A DNA stretch of 64,000 nucleotides from Burkholderiales bacterium PBB2 (lineage in GTDB: Bacteria > Pseudomonadota > Gammaproteobacteria > Burkholderiales > Burkholderiaceae_C), in the NCBI GenBank assembly GCA_002255955.1, contig NKIM01000019.1:48412-112411 (forward strand), given 5' to 3'. The notes under the pieces are model-generated. The model was not told where the DNA came from. It searched no databases and was given only the letters and a program-made list of their open reading frames with translations. This document shows positions 43,705 through 52,640 of the stretch, in pieces. How positions within the stretch are numbered: the stretch's first letter is position 1; each line of letters opens with the position of its first letter. Position numbers and translations under genes: made by a program.

Positions 43705-45369
43705 ATGGCGCAATACGTCTTTTCCATGAACCGCGTCAACAAGACGGTTCCCCCGAAACGCCACATCCTCAAGGACATTTCCCTGTCGTTCTTCCCCGGC
43801 GCCAAGATCGGCGTGCTGGGCCTGAACGGTTCGGGCAAATCGACCATCCTGAAGATCATGGCCGGCGTGGACAAGGAGTACGAGGGCGAAGCGATCCCGA
43901 TGCCCGGCATCAAGATCGGCTACCTGGAGCAGGAGCCCAAGCTCAACCCCGAGCAGACCGTGCGTGAAGCGGTGGAGGAAGGCATCGGCGGCGTGCTGGC
44001 CGCCAAGAAGCGCCTGGACGAGGTCTACGCCGCCTATGCCGAAGAAGACGCCGACTTCGATGCCCTGGCCGCCGAGCAGGGTGAGCTGGAAGCCATCATT
44101 GCCGCCGCTGGCAGCGAGAACACTGATCTGCAGCTGGAACTCGCCGCTGACGCCTTGAACCTGCCGCCCTGGGACGCCGTCATCGGTGTGCTGTCCGGCG
44201 GTGAAAAGCGCCGTGTGGCCCTGTGCCGCCTGCTGCTGTCCAAGCCTGACATGCTGCTGCTGGACGAACCGACCAACCACTTGGACGCCGAATCGGTCGA
44301 GTGGCTGGAGCAGTTCCTGCAGCGCTTCCCCGGCACCGTGGTGGCCATCACCCACGATCGCTACTTCCTGGACAACGCCGCCGAGTGGATTCTGGAACTC
44401 GACCGCGGCCACGGCATCCCCTGGAAGGGCAATTACTCCGACTGGCTGGACCAGAAGGAACGCCGCCTGGAGCAGGAGCAGAAGAGCGAAGACGCCCGCG
44501 CCAAGGCCATGAAGGAAGAGCTGAAGTGGGTGCGTTCCAATGCCAAGGGCCGTCAGGCCAAGAGCAAGGCGCGTCTGGCCCGCTTCGAAGAGCTGAGCGA
44601 CGTCGAATACCAAAAGCGCAACGAGACCAACGAAATCTTCATCCCCGTGGCCGAGCGCCTGGGCAATGAAGTGATCGAATTCAAGAACGTCTCCAAGAGC
44701 TTTGGCGATCGCATGCTGATCGACAACCTGAGCTTCAAGGTGCCGGCCGGCGCCATCGTCGGCATCATCGGCCCCAACGGTGCCGGTAAGTCGACCCTGT
44801 TCCGCATGATCCAGGGCGTGGAAACGCCGGACAGCGGCGAAGTCTCCATCGGCAAGACCGCCAAGCTGGCCTTTGTGGACCAGAGCCGCCAAAGCCTGGA
44901 TGCCGAGAAGACCGTCTGGCAAGACGTCTCCGGCGGCCTGGACAACATCACGGTCGGCAAGTTCGTGATGCCCAGCCGTGCCTACATCGGCCGCTTCAAC
45001 TTCAAGGGCAATGACCAGCAGAAGCTGGTCGGCAGCCTCTCGGGCGGTGAGCGCGGCCGCTTGCACCTGGCCAAGACCCTGGCCCAGGGCGGCAATGTGC
45101 TGATGCTGGACGAACCGTCGAACGACTTGGACGTCGAAACCCTGCGCGCGCTGGAAGAAGCGCTGCTGGAGTTCGCCGGCTCGGCCATGGTGATCTCCCA
45201 CGATCGCTGGTTCCTGGACCGCATCTGCACCCACATCCTGGCCTGCGAAGGCGATTCGCAGTGGTTCTTCTTCGACGGCAACTTCCACGAGTACGAAGCC
45301 GACAAGAAAAAGCGCCTTGGCGAAGAAGGCGCGCGCCCCAAGCGCATGCGTTTCAAGCCGATCAAGTGA
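43705..45369 (+). CDS. ettA: Energy-dependent translational throttle protein EttA (ABC-F)
   Basis: A 554-residue ABC-F ATPase that binds the ribosomal E site and couples translation to the ATP/ADP ratio. Two ABC modules are visible: Walker A GLNGSGKST (39-47) with LSGGEKRRVAL and LLDEPTNHLD, and GPNGAGKST with SLSGGERGRLHLA and MLDEPSNDLDVETL. The arm region and the linker with KGRQAKSKARLARFEEL (the P-site tRNA interaction motif) separate them. The start MAQYVFSMNRVNK matches the family. A terminator follows. Confidence 0.95.
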   Translation: MAQYVFSMNRVNKTVPPKRHILKDISLSFFPGAKIGVLGLNGSGKSTILKIMAGVDKEYEGEAIPMPGIKIGYLEQEPKLNPEQTVREAVEEGIGGVLAAKKRLDEVYAAYAEEDADFDALAAEQGELEAIIAAAGSENTDLQLELAADALNLPPWDAVIGVLSGGEKRRVALCRLLLSKPDMLLLDEPTNHLDAESVEWLEQFLQRFPGTVVAITHDRYFLDNAAEWILELDRGHGIPWKGNYSDWLDQKERRLEQEQKSEDARAKAMKEELKWVRSNAKGRQAKSKARLARFEELSDVEYQKRNETNEIFIPVAERLGNEVIEFKNVSKSFGDRMLIDNLSFKVPAGAIVGIIGPNGAGKSTLFRMIQGVETPDSGEVSIGKTAKLAFVDQSRQSLDAEKTVWQDVSGGLDNITVGKFVMPSRAYIGRFNFKGNDQQKLVGSLSGGERGRLHLAKTLAQGGNVLMLDEPSNDLDVETLRALEEALLEFAGSAMVISHDRWFLDRICTHILACEGDSQWFFFDGNFHEYEADKKKRLGEEGARPKRMRFKPIK

Positions 45370-45398
45370 TCGCGCAGCGCCAGCTGTAAGGTCAAAAG

Positions 45399-45425
45399 AA
45401 AGAGCGCCCGCGGGCGCTCTTTTCA
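45399..45425 (+). terminator. Rho-independent terminator of ettA
   Basis: A 12-bp perfect palindrome (AAAGAGCGCCCG / CGGGCGCTCTTT) runs into TTTTC, 29 bases after the stop. Confidence 0.85.
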
Positions 45426-45522
45426 TTGGCGCCGGGCATTCACAGATCTTTACGGCCGGGGCACAGCCGGCTTACGTCGGGGCTTGAAGATTCATTCACC
45501 CCAACACCGACGGAGTCCTGTG

Positions 45523-46035
45523 ATGTCCCAACTGAAACTCAAAACCTGGCTGAGCACTGGCATGGTGGCCGCAGCTCTGGCATTCAGCGGCGTGGCGGCC
45601 CAAGCCCAGGGGCACGGTGGCCCCATGGGCCATCGTGGCGGCCATGGCATGTCGATGATGCCCATGGGCGGCGGTCATATGGAGCACATGCTCGACATGG
45701 TCGATGCCTCCGATGCCCAGCGCGCCCAGATCAAGCAGATCATGGATGCCGCTCACGCCGATCTGAAGGCCCAGCATGAAGGCAGCCGCAAGCTGCATGA
45801 GCAGAGCATGGCCTTGTTCACCGCGCCGAACATCGACGCCGCCGCCATCGAATCGCTGCGCCAGCAGATGAATGCCCAGCACGAAGCTGCCAGCAAGCGC
45901 ATGAGCCAGGCCATGGTCGACGCCGCCCGCGTGCTGACGCCCGAGCAGCGCGCCAAGATGGCCGAGCGCATGAAGAAGATGCAGGCCCGCATGGCCAAGC
46001 ACATGGAGATGCGCGGCGGCAAGCATGGCGGTTGA
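45523..46035 (+). CDS. Spy/CpxP-like periplasmic LTXXQ protein
   Basis: A 170-residue periplasmic protein. A Sec signal (LKLKTWLSTGMVAAALAFSGVAAQAQ) is followed by a Gly/His/Met-rich stretch (GHGGPMGHRGGHGMSMMPMG) that could bind copper or another soft metal, and then two helical LTXXQ-like repeats (DASDAQRAQIKQIM, LTPEQRAKMAERMKK). Spy and CpxP relatives are envelope-stress chaperones or inhibitors of sensor kinases. The ATG at 45523 has GGAG seven bases upstream. It lies 121 bases before the response regulator gene. Confidence 0.85.
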   Translation: MSQLKLKTWLSTGMVAAALAFSGVAAQAQGHGGPMGHRGGHGMSMMPMGGGHMEHMLDMVDASDAQRAQIKQIMDAAHADLKAQHEGSRKLHEQSMALFTAPNIDAAAIESLRQQMNAQHEAASKRMSQAMVDAARVLTPEQRAKMAERMKKMQARMAKHMEMRGGKHGG

Positions 46036-46156
46036 GGCGCCGTGACCCGTGGCCTCCTCGTTTATGCTCAGCCCTCATGAAGGGCCTGCGGCCTCGCTGC
46101 CGTCTCTGCGGCGCGGGCACCGTGCGGCCCCGGCATTTCCTCTTCACACAAGCACC

Positions 46157-46870
46157 ATGAGTTCCAGACTGCTGCTGATCGACGATGACGCCCGCCTCAC
46201 CGCCATGCTGGGGGACTACCTCAGTGCGGCCGGTTTCGAGGTGCGAGTGGCCGGCACCTTGGCCGAAGGCCGTGCGGCCCTGGCCGAGCAGGCTTTCGAT
46301 CTGCTGGTGCTGGACCTGATGCTGCCGGACGGCGACGGCCTGGACTTCTGCCGCGAGCTGCGCGCCGATGCGCTGACGCGCCGCCTGCCGGTGCTGATGC
46401 TCTCGGCCCGTGGTGAGCCCATGGACCGCATCCTCGGCCTCGAACTCGGCGCCGATGATTACCTGGCCAAGCCTTTCGAGCCGCGCGAGTTGCAGGCCCG
46501 TATCAAGGCCTTGCTGCGCCGTGCCGAGCCGGACACGCCGCCCGACGATGTGCTGCGCTTTGGCCGCCTGGAGATTGACCTGGCCGCCCGCATGGCGCGG
46601 CTGGATGGCAAGCCACTCGATTTCACTGGCCACCAGTTCGACTTGCTGGTGGTGCTGGCGCAAAGCCCGGGCCGCGTGCTCTCGCGCGACCAGATCATGG
46701 ATGCGCTCAAAGGCCATCCGCTCGATGCCTTCGATCGCTCCATCGATGTCCACATCTCGCGCATCCGCGCCTTGATCGAAGACGACCCGAAAACGCCTCG
46801 CCGGGTGCTCACCGTGCGCGGCGCTGGCTATGTGTTCGCCCGCAAGCAGGATGCCGACAATGGCCACTGA
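46157..46870 (+). CDS. OmpR-family response regulator
   Basis: A 237-residue response regulator. The receiver domain has phospho-acceptor D53 in LVLDLMLPDGDG, the acidic pair D10-D11 near the start, and KPFEPRELQARI with the conserved Lys. The C-terminal winged helix ends in the OmpR pattern SIDVHISRIRALIED and VRGAGYVF. The ATG at 46157 gives the exact receiver start. It precedes the sensor kinase by 39 bases. CpxR/RstA-like proteins act on envelope stress or metals, which fits the Spy-like gene before it. Confidence 0.93.
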   Translation: MSSRLLLIDDDARLTAMLGDYLSAAGFEVRVAGTLAEGRAALAEQAFDLLVLDLMLPDGDGLDFCRELRADALTRRLPVLMLSARGEPMDRILGLELGADDYLAKPFEPRELQARIKALLRRAEPDTPPDDVLRFGRLEIDLAARMARLDGKPLDFTGHQFDLLVVLAQSPGRVLSRDQIMDALKGHPLDAFDRSIDVHISRIRALIEDDPKTPRRVLTVRGAGYVFARKQDADNGH

Positions 46871-46909
46871 GTCGCAGTGCTCGCATCTCGCTGTCGTGCG
46901 CGCGCTGGC

Positions 46910-48325
46910 ATGAAGTCGCTGTATCTGCGCATCTACCTGACCCTGGTGGTCATCCTGCTGGCCTTTGCCTTCGGCTCGGCCTGGTTGTTCCAGCGCCATA
47001 TCGAGCAGGAGCGGGGCAATTTTGAAGCCTCGGCCAATGACCGGCTGACGGCCGTGGCCGAGCTGATCCACGGCGCGCTGCCGGCCGCCAGTGCGCCGCG
47101 CGCGGAGCAGGCCGAGGCCTTGCAGGAGTGGGGGCAGCGCCTGCACGTGGCGATTGCGCTGCTGGACCGCGAGGGTGAGCGCGTGGCGGCGTCCGAGGAG
47201 TTTCTGGATCGCGAGGTCTTGCCTGGCCCACCAACCATCCGCGTGCCGCTGGAAGACGGGCGCAGCCTGCTGCTGATGCGCGGCGGTTTCCGTTTCGGCC
47301 CTGGTGCACGCATGGGCCCGGGCATGGGTGGCGGTGGCAGCATGGGCCCCGAGCGGCCCTTCTTCAAGCGCAACGAGGGTCCGCCTGCGCCCTGGGGCTT
47401 GCCCTTCCTCGGGCCGCGCCCCAATGGCCAGGTCTTGCTGGTCTTGCTGGTGCTGCTGTTTTTCGGCGTGGCCGTGGGGGCCTACCCCGTGGTGCGCCGG
47501 CTGACCCGCCGCCTGGAGGGCTTGAAGTCCGGCGTGGAGCAATTCGGTGCCGGCCAGCTGGCCCACCGGGTGGACGAGAGCGGCAAGGATGAAGTGGCAG
47601 CCCTGGCCAGCAGCTTCAACCGCGCGGCCACGCAGATCGAAAGCTTGCTGCGCGCCCAGCAGTCCCTGCTTGCCAATGCCAGCCACGAGCTGCGCTCGCC
47701 CCTGGCTCGGCTCAAGATGGCTTTTGCCATGCTGGACAACGCCGGGCCGGAGCAGCGCGCCCGCCTGCAAACCGAGATCCACACCAACATCACCGAGCTG
47801 GACGCGCTGGTCGAGGAAGTCTTGTTGGCCAGCCGTCTGGACGCGGCGGCGCGCGGCGCCGAGCCGATGGCGCAGACGCCGCTGCAGGTCGATTTGATGG
47901 GCCTGGCTGCCGAAGAGGCCGCCCGCACTGGCGCCGAGTTCCAGCCTGCCCCGGGTTTGGGCGAGTTGCTGGTGCATGGCGATGAGCGCCTGCTGCGCCG
48001 CGCCCTGCGCAATCTGCTGGAGAACGGCAAGCGCTATGGCGGCCAGGAGGTCTTGCTGGAACTCGCCCGGGGGGATGCAGGCAGTGCCGAGCTGCGCGTG
48101 AACGACCGCGGCCCGGGTGTGCCTGAGGCCATGCGCGAGCGCATTTTTGAAGCGTTTTTCCGCCTGCCCGGTCATGCCGAGCAGGCCGGCGGTGTCGGCC
48201 TGGGCCTGAGCCTGGTGCGCCAGATCGCGCAGCGCCACCACGGTCAGGTGCGCTGCGAAGCGCGGCCGGGTGGCGGCAGCGTGTTTGTGTTCAGCCTTCC
48301 TGCTGCGACTTCAGCGTCGAACTGA
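46910..48325 (+). CDS. Sensor histidine kinase
   Basis: A 471-residue kinase, partner of the regulator. A first span (about 8-26) and a second (175-195) enclose a periplasmic sensor of roughly 145 residues ending in a Gly/Met-rich loop (RMGPGMGGGGSMGP). HAMP follows (from about 195), then the H-box with H259 in ANASHELRSPLARLKM, the N-box NLLENGKRYG, the D/G-boxes DRGPGVP and GVGLGLSLVRQIA. The ATG at 46910 is chosen for the signal-anchor. The last 35 bases overlap the convergent MATE gene. Confidence 0.92.
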   Translation: MKSLYLRIYLTLVVILLAFAFGSAWLFQRHIEQERGNFEASANDRLTAVAELIHGALPAASAPRAEQAEALQEWGQRLHVAIALLDREGERVAASEEFLDREVLPGPPTIRVPLEDGRSLLLMRGGFRFGPGARMGPGMGGGGSMGPERPFFKRNEGPPAPWGLPFLGPRPNGQVLLVLLVLLFFGVAVGAYPVVRRLTRRLEGLKSGVEQFGAGQLAHRVDESGKDEVAALASSFNRAATQIESLLRAQQSLLANASHELRSPLARLKMAFAMLDNAGPEQRARLQTEIHTNITELDALVEEVLLASRLDAAARGAEPMAQTPLQVDLMGLAAEEAARTGAEFQPAPGLGELLVHGDERLLRRALRNLLENGKRYGGQEVLLELARGDAGSAELRVNDRGPGVPEAMRERIFEAFFRLPGHAEQAGGVGLGLSLVRQIAQRHHGQVRCEARPGGGSVFVFSLPAATSASN

Positions 48326-49718
48326 GGGCGCCGGCCGCCTGCTCGCGTTCCTCCTGCCGGTGCACCCAAGCCAGGAAGGCGCTCAGGCCCAGCGCGGCCA
48401 GCACCAAGCCGGCCGTGGCGGCCGACCAGAAGCCGCGCGCGCCCTGAAACTCCGCGGGCACAGCCGGGCTGTGGCCGAAGGCCAGCCAGTAGCCGCCGCC
48501 CAGGCCCACGCCCCAGATCGCCAGGGCGTAAATGATCATGGGCGCGGTGGCGATGTGGTGGGCGCGCAGCACAAAGGCTGCCAGGGTCTGCCCGGCATCG
48601 GCCACGTGAAAAAGCCAGACCCAGAGCAGCAAGGGCAGGGCGGCGCTCAGGATCACCGGGTCGCTGGTGTACAGGCCCAGCACCGCTTCGCGCGTAAAAA
48701 ACACCAGGGCACCGATCAGGAAGGACACGGCCAGGCCGATCTCCAGCCCATGCCAGCCCAGGCGCCGTGCGCCGGCCGGGTCATGGGCACCGACCGATTG
48801 CGCCACCAGGGTGCCGGTGGCATTGGCCAGGGCCAGCGGCAGCATGAACATCAGGCTGATCAGATTGACTGCCAGCTGGTGGCCAGCCACCGGCGTGGCG
48901 CCCAGGCGGGCGATGAAGATGGCCATGAAGGTGAAGCCGGTCACTTCGATCAGGATGGAGCCGCCCATGGGCACGCCCAGCTTGAGCAGGGCTCGGATGT
49001 CGGGCCAGTGCGGCGCTTGCAGGCCGCCGCGGCGCAGGCCGAAAGGTTCGTAAAACGGGTCGCGCCGCATCCAGGCAAATGCGATGGCCGCCTGCGCCCA
49101 CATGGCGATGGCCGTGGCCAGGCCGCAGCCAAAGGCACCCAGGGCCGGCACCTGCCATGGGCCGAACGTGAAGCCTTGAATCAGCAAAAGGCTCAGCGGC
49201 AGCTTGAGCAGCAGGCCGCCGACCTGCAAGGCCATCACAGCCTTGGGCCGGGACACCGCCACATTGAAGCCGCGGAAGGCGGTGAAGAACAGCGTGGCCG
49301 GCAGGCTGGCGGCCAGGGCCATCAGGTAGTGGCCCACCTTGGCTTCGACCTCGGGGCTGGCCTGTGACACGGCCAGAAAAGGCTCGGGCAGCAGCAGGAT
49401 CAGGCTACCCAAGCCCATCAGGCCCAGGCACAGCCACAGGGTTTGGTGAAGCTGCGCCCCGGCTTCGCGCAGCTGGCCGGCGCCGAACAGGCGGCCGACG
49501 ATGGGGGAAATGGCCAGCACCACGCCCATCAGGCCGACAAACACCGTGATGTAGATGGCGCTGCCTACGGCCAGCGCGGCCAGATCGACGGCCGAGTAGC
49601 GGGCCACCAGCACGGTGTCGATGGTGCTGAAGGCCAGCACGGCCAGTTGCCCGACCAGCACCGGCCAGGCCAGCGGCGCGATGCGACGCAGGCTCTCGAG
49701 ATGGGCGCGGCCCATCAT
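48291..49718 (-). CDS. MATE-family multidrug/toxin exporter
   Basis: A 475-residue MATE transporter with 12 predicted spans in two bundles, of the NorM type (PVLVGQLAVLAFSTIDTVLVARYS; GTLVAQSVGAHDPAGARRLGWHG). It exports cationic drugs or dyes in exchange for Na+ or H+. The ATG at 49718 overlaps the stop of the DUF3717-DUF1289 gene by four bases (ATGA). Its 3' end overlaps the convergent kinase gene by 35 bases. Confidence 0.91.
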   Translation of the reverse strand: MMGRAHLESLRRIAPLAWPVLVGQLAVLAFSTIDTVLVARYSAVDLAALAVGSAIYITVFVGLMGVVLAISPIVGRLFGAGQLREAGAQLHQTLWLCLGLMGLGSLILLLPEPFLAVSQASPEVEAKVGHYLMALAASLPATLFFTAFRGFNVAVSRPKAVMALQVGGLLLKLPLSLLLIQGFTFGPWQVPALGAFGCGLATAIAMWAQAAIAFAWMRRDPFYEPFGLRRGGLQAPHWPDIRALLKLGVPMGGSILIEVTGFTFMAIFIARLGATPVAGHQLAVNLISLMFMLPLALANATGTLVAQSVGAHDPAGARRLGWHGLEIGLAVSFLIGALVFFTREAVLGLYTSDPVILSAALPLLLWVWLFHVADAGQTLAAFVLRAHHIATAPMIIYALAIWGVGLGGGYWLAFGHSPAVPAEFQGARGFWSAATAGLVLAALGLSAFLAWVHRQEEREQAAGALSSTLKSQQEG

Positions 49719-50179
49719 GGTGCTTCCGCCGGGGGCTGGGCTGTGATCTGCTGCTGGGGGTGGTCCAGGCCGCTGAATTCGCGCGCCCGCTCGGCATAGC
49801 GGTTGAAGCGCCAGGCCGTGCCTTCCTGGGTGATGCGGCGCCAGGTGATGCGCTTCTCGGCCGGCGTCATCACCGGCCAGTGCTGCACCTCGTCAAAGGT
49901 GCGACCACAGCCCTTGCACAAGGCAGCGCCCTGGCTGGTGGAGCAGATGGCGATGCAGGGCGCATCCGGCGTGCTGTCGTACCAGCGCAGCCAGGCGGCC
50001 TTGGCGACGGCGGGCATGCTGTCCTCGTCGCATTCGTGATCGCGGTGGTAGACCAGCAGGCCGTAGACCTCGGCCAGCGCCTGCACCTCGGGGCAGGCGC
50101 TCAGGCCGTCGGTCGAAGGCTGACGCTCGCGCCACCAGTTGATGGCGGCTTCGATGTCGGTGATGTGGATGCCGCTCAT
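49715..50179 (-). CDS. DUF3717-DUF1289 fusion protein
   Basis: A 154-residue protein in two parts. Residues 1-75 match DUF3717 (ITDIEAAINWWRERQPS with the ECDEDSMPAV tail). Residues 78-130 match DUF1289, a cysteine-rich domain with PCIAICS and CKGCGRTFDEVQHWPVMTPAEK, whose CxxxC and CxxC may bind zinc. Neither has a known function. The start ATG at 50179 fits the DUF3717 start; ATG 50191 is four codons longer. It overlaps the MATE gene and follows trpS by 22 bases. Confidence 0.8.
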   Translation of the reverse strand: MSGIHITDIEAAINWWRERQPSTDGLSACPEVQALAEVYGLLVYHRDHECDEDSMPAVAKAAWLRWYDSTPDAPCIAICSTSQGAALCKGCGRTFDEVQHWPVMTPAEKRITWRRITQEGTAWRFNRYAERAREFSGLDHPQQQITAQPPAEAP

Positions 50180-50201
50180 GGCTGGGTTCATGCGGGCGCG
50201 A

Positions 50202-51257
50202 TCAGTAGGCCAGGCCCATGGCCGTGCGGACTTCCCGCAAGGTCTTGCGGGCGACGGCGCGGGCGCGCTCGGTGCCGACTTCGACGATCCATTGCACCTG
50301 CTTGGGGTTGGCCAGGTATTCATTGGCCCGCTCGCGCCAGGGCGCTTGCTCCTTCTGGATGGCCTCGATCAAAGGCTTTTTGCAGTCCAGGCAGCCGATG
50401 CTGGCCGAGCGGCAGCCCTCGGCCGCCCAAGCGCGGGTGGATTCGTCGCAATAGAGTTGGTGCAGCGGCCAGACCGGGCAGCGGCTGGGTTCGCCGGCAT
50501 CGCTGCGGCGCACGCGCTGCGGGTCGGTGGGCATGGTGCGGATCTTCTCGTCCACAACCTCGGGCGCATCGCGCATGGCCACGGCGTTGTTGTAGCTCTT
50601 ACTCATCTTCTGGCCGTCCAGGCCGGGCAGGCGCGCGGTCTCGGTCAGCAGCTCTTGCGGCTCGGGCAGGATGGGCGCATCCGGGCTGTAGATGCGGTTG
50701 AAGCGGCGGGCCACCTCGCGCGTCACTTCCACATGGGCGGTCTGGTCTTCACCGACGGGCACGAAGCCGGCCTTGTAGATCAGGATGTCGGCCGCCTGCA
50801 GCAGCGGGTAGCCGAGGAAGCCGTAGGTGGCGCCATCGCCCGGCGTGCTGCTGGCGCGTTGCTTCTCGACCGCGTCCTTGTAGCTGGGAATGCGCTCCAG
50901 CCAGGAGGTGGGTGTGCTCATGGCCAGCAGGGTGAAGAGCTCCGCATGCTCGGGCATGCGGCTTTGGATAAAGAGCGTGGCCTTCTCGGGGTCGATGCCG
51001 GCGGCCAGCCAATCGACCACCATGTCGTAGACATTGCGCTCGATGCTGTTGCGGTTCTGCCGGTCCTGGTACTGGGTGGTCAGGGCATGCCAGTCGGCGA
51101 CGAAGAAGAAACAGTCGTGTGTGCTCTGCAGGCGAACCCAGTTCTTCAGCGCGCCGTGGTAGTGGCCCAGGTGCAGGGCGCCGGTCGGGCGCATGCCCGA
51201 GAGCACGCGCGGGCGTGCGGCGGCAGAAGTCGGTTCAGGAGTAGGCAGGGAGCTCAT
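50202..51257 (-). CDS. trpS: Tryptophanyl-tRNA synthetase with probable 4Fe-4S motif
   Basis: A 351-residue class I synthetase charging tRNA(Trp). Signature motifs are HLGHYHG (HIGH, residues 29-35) and KMSKS (217-221). Four cysteines, C260, C282, C289 and C292, are arranged C-x21-C-x6-C-x2-C with the flank CRSASIGCLDCKK. The Fe-S cluster of Thermotoga TrpRS uses a nearly identical motif (C-x22-C-x6-C-x2-C), so a cluster is likely here, possibly aiding tRNA anticodon recognition. It is divergent from purN with 56 bases between the starts. Confidence 0.94.
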   Translation of the reverse strand: MSSLPTPEPTSAAARPRVLSGMRPTGALHLGHYHGALKNWVRLQSTHDCFFFVADWHALTTQYQDRQNRNSIERNVYDMVVDWLAAGIDPEKATLFIQSRMPEHAELFTLLAMSTPTSWLERIPSYKDAVEKQRASSTPGDGATYGFLGYPLLQAADILIYKAGFVPVGEDQTAHVEVTREVARRFNRIYSPDAPILPEPQELLTETARLPGLDGQKMSKSYNNAVAMRDAPEVVDEKIRTMPTDPQRVRRSDAGEPSRCPVWPLHQLYCDESTRAWAAEGCRSASIGCLDCKKPLIEAIQKEQAPWRERANEYLANPKQVQWIVEVGTERARAVARKTLREVRTAMGLAY

Positions 51258-51313
51258 CGGCGGGCCGCAGCAAAGATCAGGTCGGGCATTGTAGGCAGCT
51301 ACACTGCCGCCCC

Positions 51314-51964
51314 ATGAAACGCATCGTCATCCTGATCTCCGGTCGTGGCTCCAATATGGAGGCCATCGTGCGCGCCTGTGCGGCCGAGGGCTGGCCGGCC
51401 CAGATCGCCGCCGTGATCAGTAACAAGCCTGATGCCGCCGGCCTGAACTTTGCGGCCGAGCACGGCATTGCCACGGCCGTGGTTGACCACAAGGCCTTCC
51501 GCCAGCCCGGCATGGATGCACAGCAGGCCCGGGAGGCTTTTGATGCCGAGTTGCAGTGCGTGATCGATGGTTTTGCGCCCGATCTGGTGGTGCTGGCGGG
51601 CTTCATGCGCATCCTGACTCCAGCCTTCACCGCCCACTATGCCGAGCGCATGCTCAATATCCACCCCTCGCTGCTGCCGGCCTTCACCGGCCTGCACACG
51701 CACGCGCGGGCCCTGGAGATGGGCTGCAAATTCGTCGGCGCCACCGTGCATTTCGTGACTGCCGAGTTGGACCATGGCGCCATCGTTGCTCAGGCCGTGG
51801 CGCCGGTGCTGCCGGGGGATGATGAAGACACCCTGTCGGCCCGCGTGCTCAAGCTCGAGCACCGCATGTATCCGCAGGCGGTGCGCTGGTTCGTCGAAGG
51901 TCAGTTGCGCCTGGTCGCTGGTCGTGTCGAGCAACTCAGCGGGGCGAGCCAGTCCTTCAGCTGA
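51314..51964 (+). CDS. purN: Phosphoribosylglycinamide formyltransferase
   Basis: A 216-residue GAR transformylase, third step of purine synthesis, using 10-formyltetrahydrofolate. Catalytic residues N115, H117 (NIHPSLLPAF) and D153 (TAELDHGAI) are visible; the P-loop-like ISGRGSNMEAI binds the phosphate. The length fits the short monofunctional form. The ATG at 51314 follows a TACACT-like -10 (about 51300), and the start of trpS is on the other strand upstream. Confidence 0.95.
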   Translation: MKRIVILISGRGSNMEAIVRACAAEGWPAQIAAVISNKPDAAGLNFAAEHGIATAVVDHKAFRQPGMDAQQAREAFDAELQCVIDGFAPDLVVLAGFMRILTPAFTAHYAERMLNIHPSLLPAFTGLHTHARALEMGCKFVGATVHFVTAELDHGAIVAQAVAPVLPGDDEDTLSARVLKLEHRMYPQAVRWFVEGQLRLVAGRVEQLSGASQSFS

Positions 51965-51980
51965 GCGCGGGGCCGGCCCG

Positions 51981-52640
51981 TTAGCGGATCATGCCGGCCA
52001 AGATGTTGATCAAGAGCGCCAGCACGCCGGTGTTGAACAGGAAGGACAGCAGCGCATGCAGCAGCACCAGGCGCCGCATGGGCCGGGCGCTGACCGCCAC
52101 ATCCGAGGTCTGCGAAGTCGCGGCCAGGGTGACCGCGAAGTACATGAAATCGGTGTAGTCCGGCGGCCCGTCCAGGCCGGGAAACTCCAGGCCGTGCGGG
52201 CCGTTTTCTCTTCCTGTGTTGCGGTGATAGAGGCTGGCATAGGCCAGGGCGAACTCCACCGGCAGCAGCAGCCAGCTGCCCGCCACCGTCAACAAGGCCA
52301 GCGCCAGGGTGGCGCCGGGCGGTCCGGCCGGCTGGCTCAGCTCCAGGGTGATGGCGGCCAGGCTGGCCAGGGCGCCGGCCGCGGCCAGCAGCAGCACGGC
52401 AGCCACGCCATCGGCTTGGGCCACGCTTTTGCGCTGCACATGTTCATGGTCGGCCGCCAGCATCATCTGCAGCACAGCCAGCAAATAAAACCAGACGCCG
52501 GCATTCCAACCGCAGAGCAGGCGTGTGCTCAGACTCCAGGTCGACGGGCAAGCCAGGCCGGCAAGCAAACCCAGCCCCAGAGCCAGCAGCAGGCGAGGGC
52601 GCAGGCGCAGCTGTTGCAGCCAGCGGGGCAGGCGCATCAT
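51981..52640 (-). CDS. DUF1345 family membrane protein
   Basis: A 219-residue membrane protein of the DUF1345 type: several spans, with the hallmark segment GPPDYTDFMYFAVTLAATSQTSDV near the end and a basic N-terminus (RLPRWLQQLRLRPR). Function unknown. Two start ATGs are possible (52640 or 52637); 52640 is used because it overlaps the DUF1653 stop by four bases (ATGA). It converges on purN with 16 bases between the stops. Confidence 0.85.
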   Translation of the reverse strand: MMRLPRWLQQLRLRPRLLLALGLGLLAGLACPSTWSLSTRLLCGWNAGVWFYLLAVLQMMLAADHEHVQRKSVAQADGVAAVLLLAAAGALASLAAITLELSQPAGPPGATLALALLTVAGSWLLLPVEFALAYASLYHRNTGRENGPHGLEFPGLDGPPDYTDFMYFAVTLAATSQTSDVAVSARPMRRLVLLHALLSFLFNTGVLALLINILAGMIR

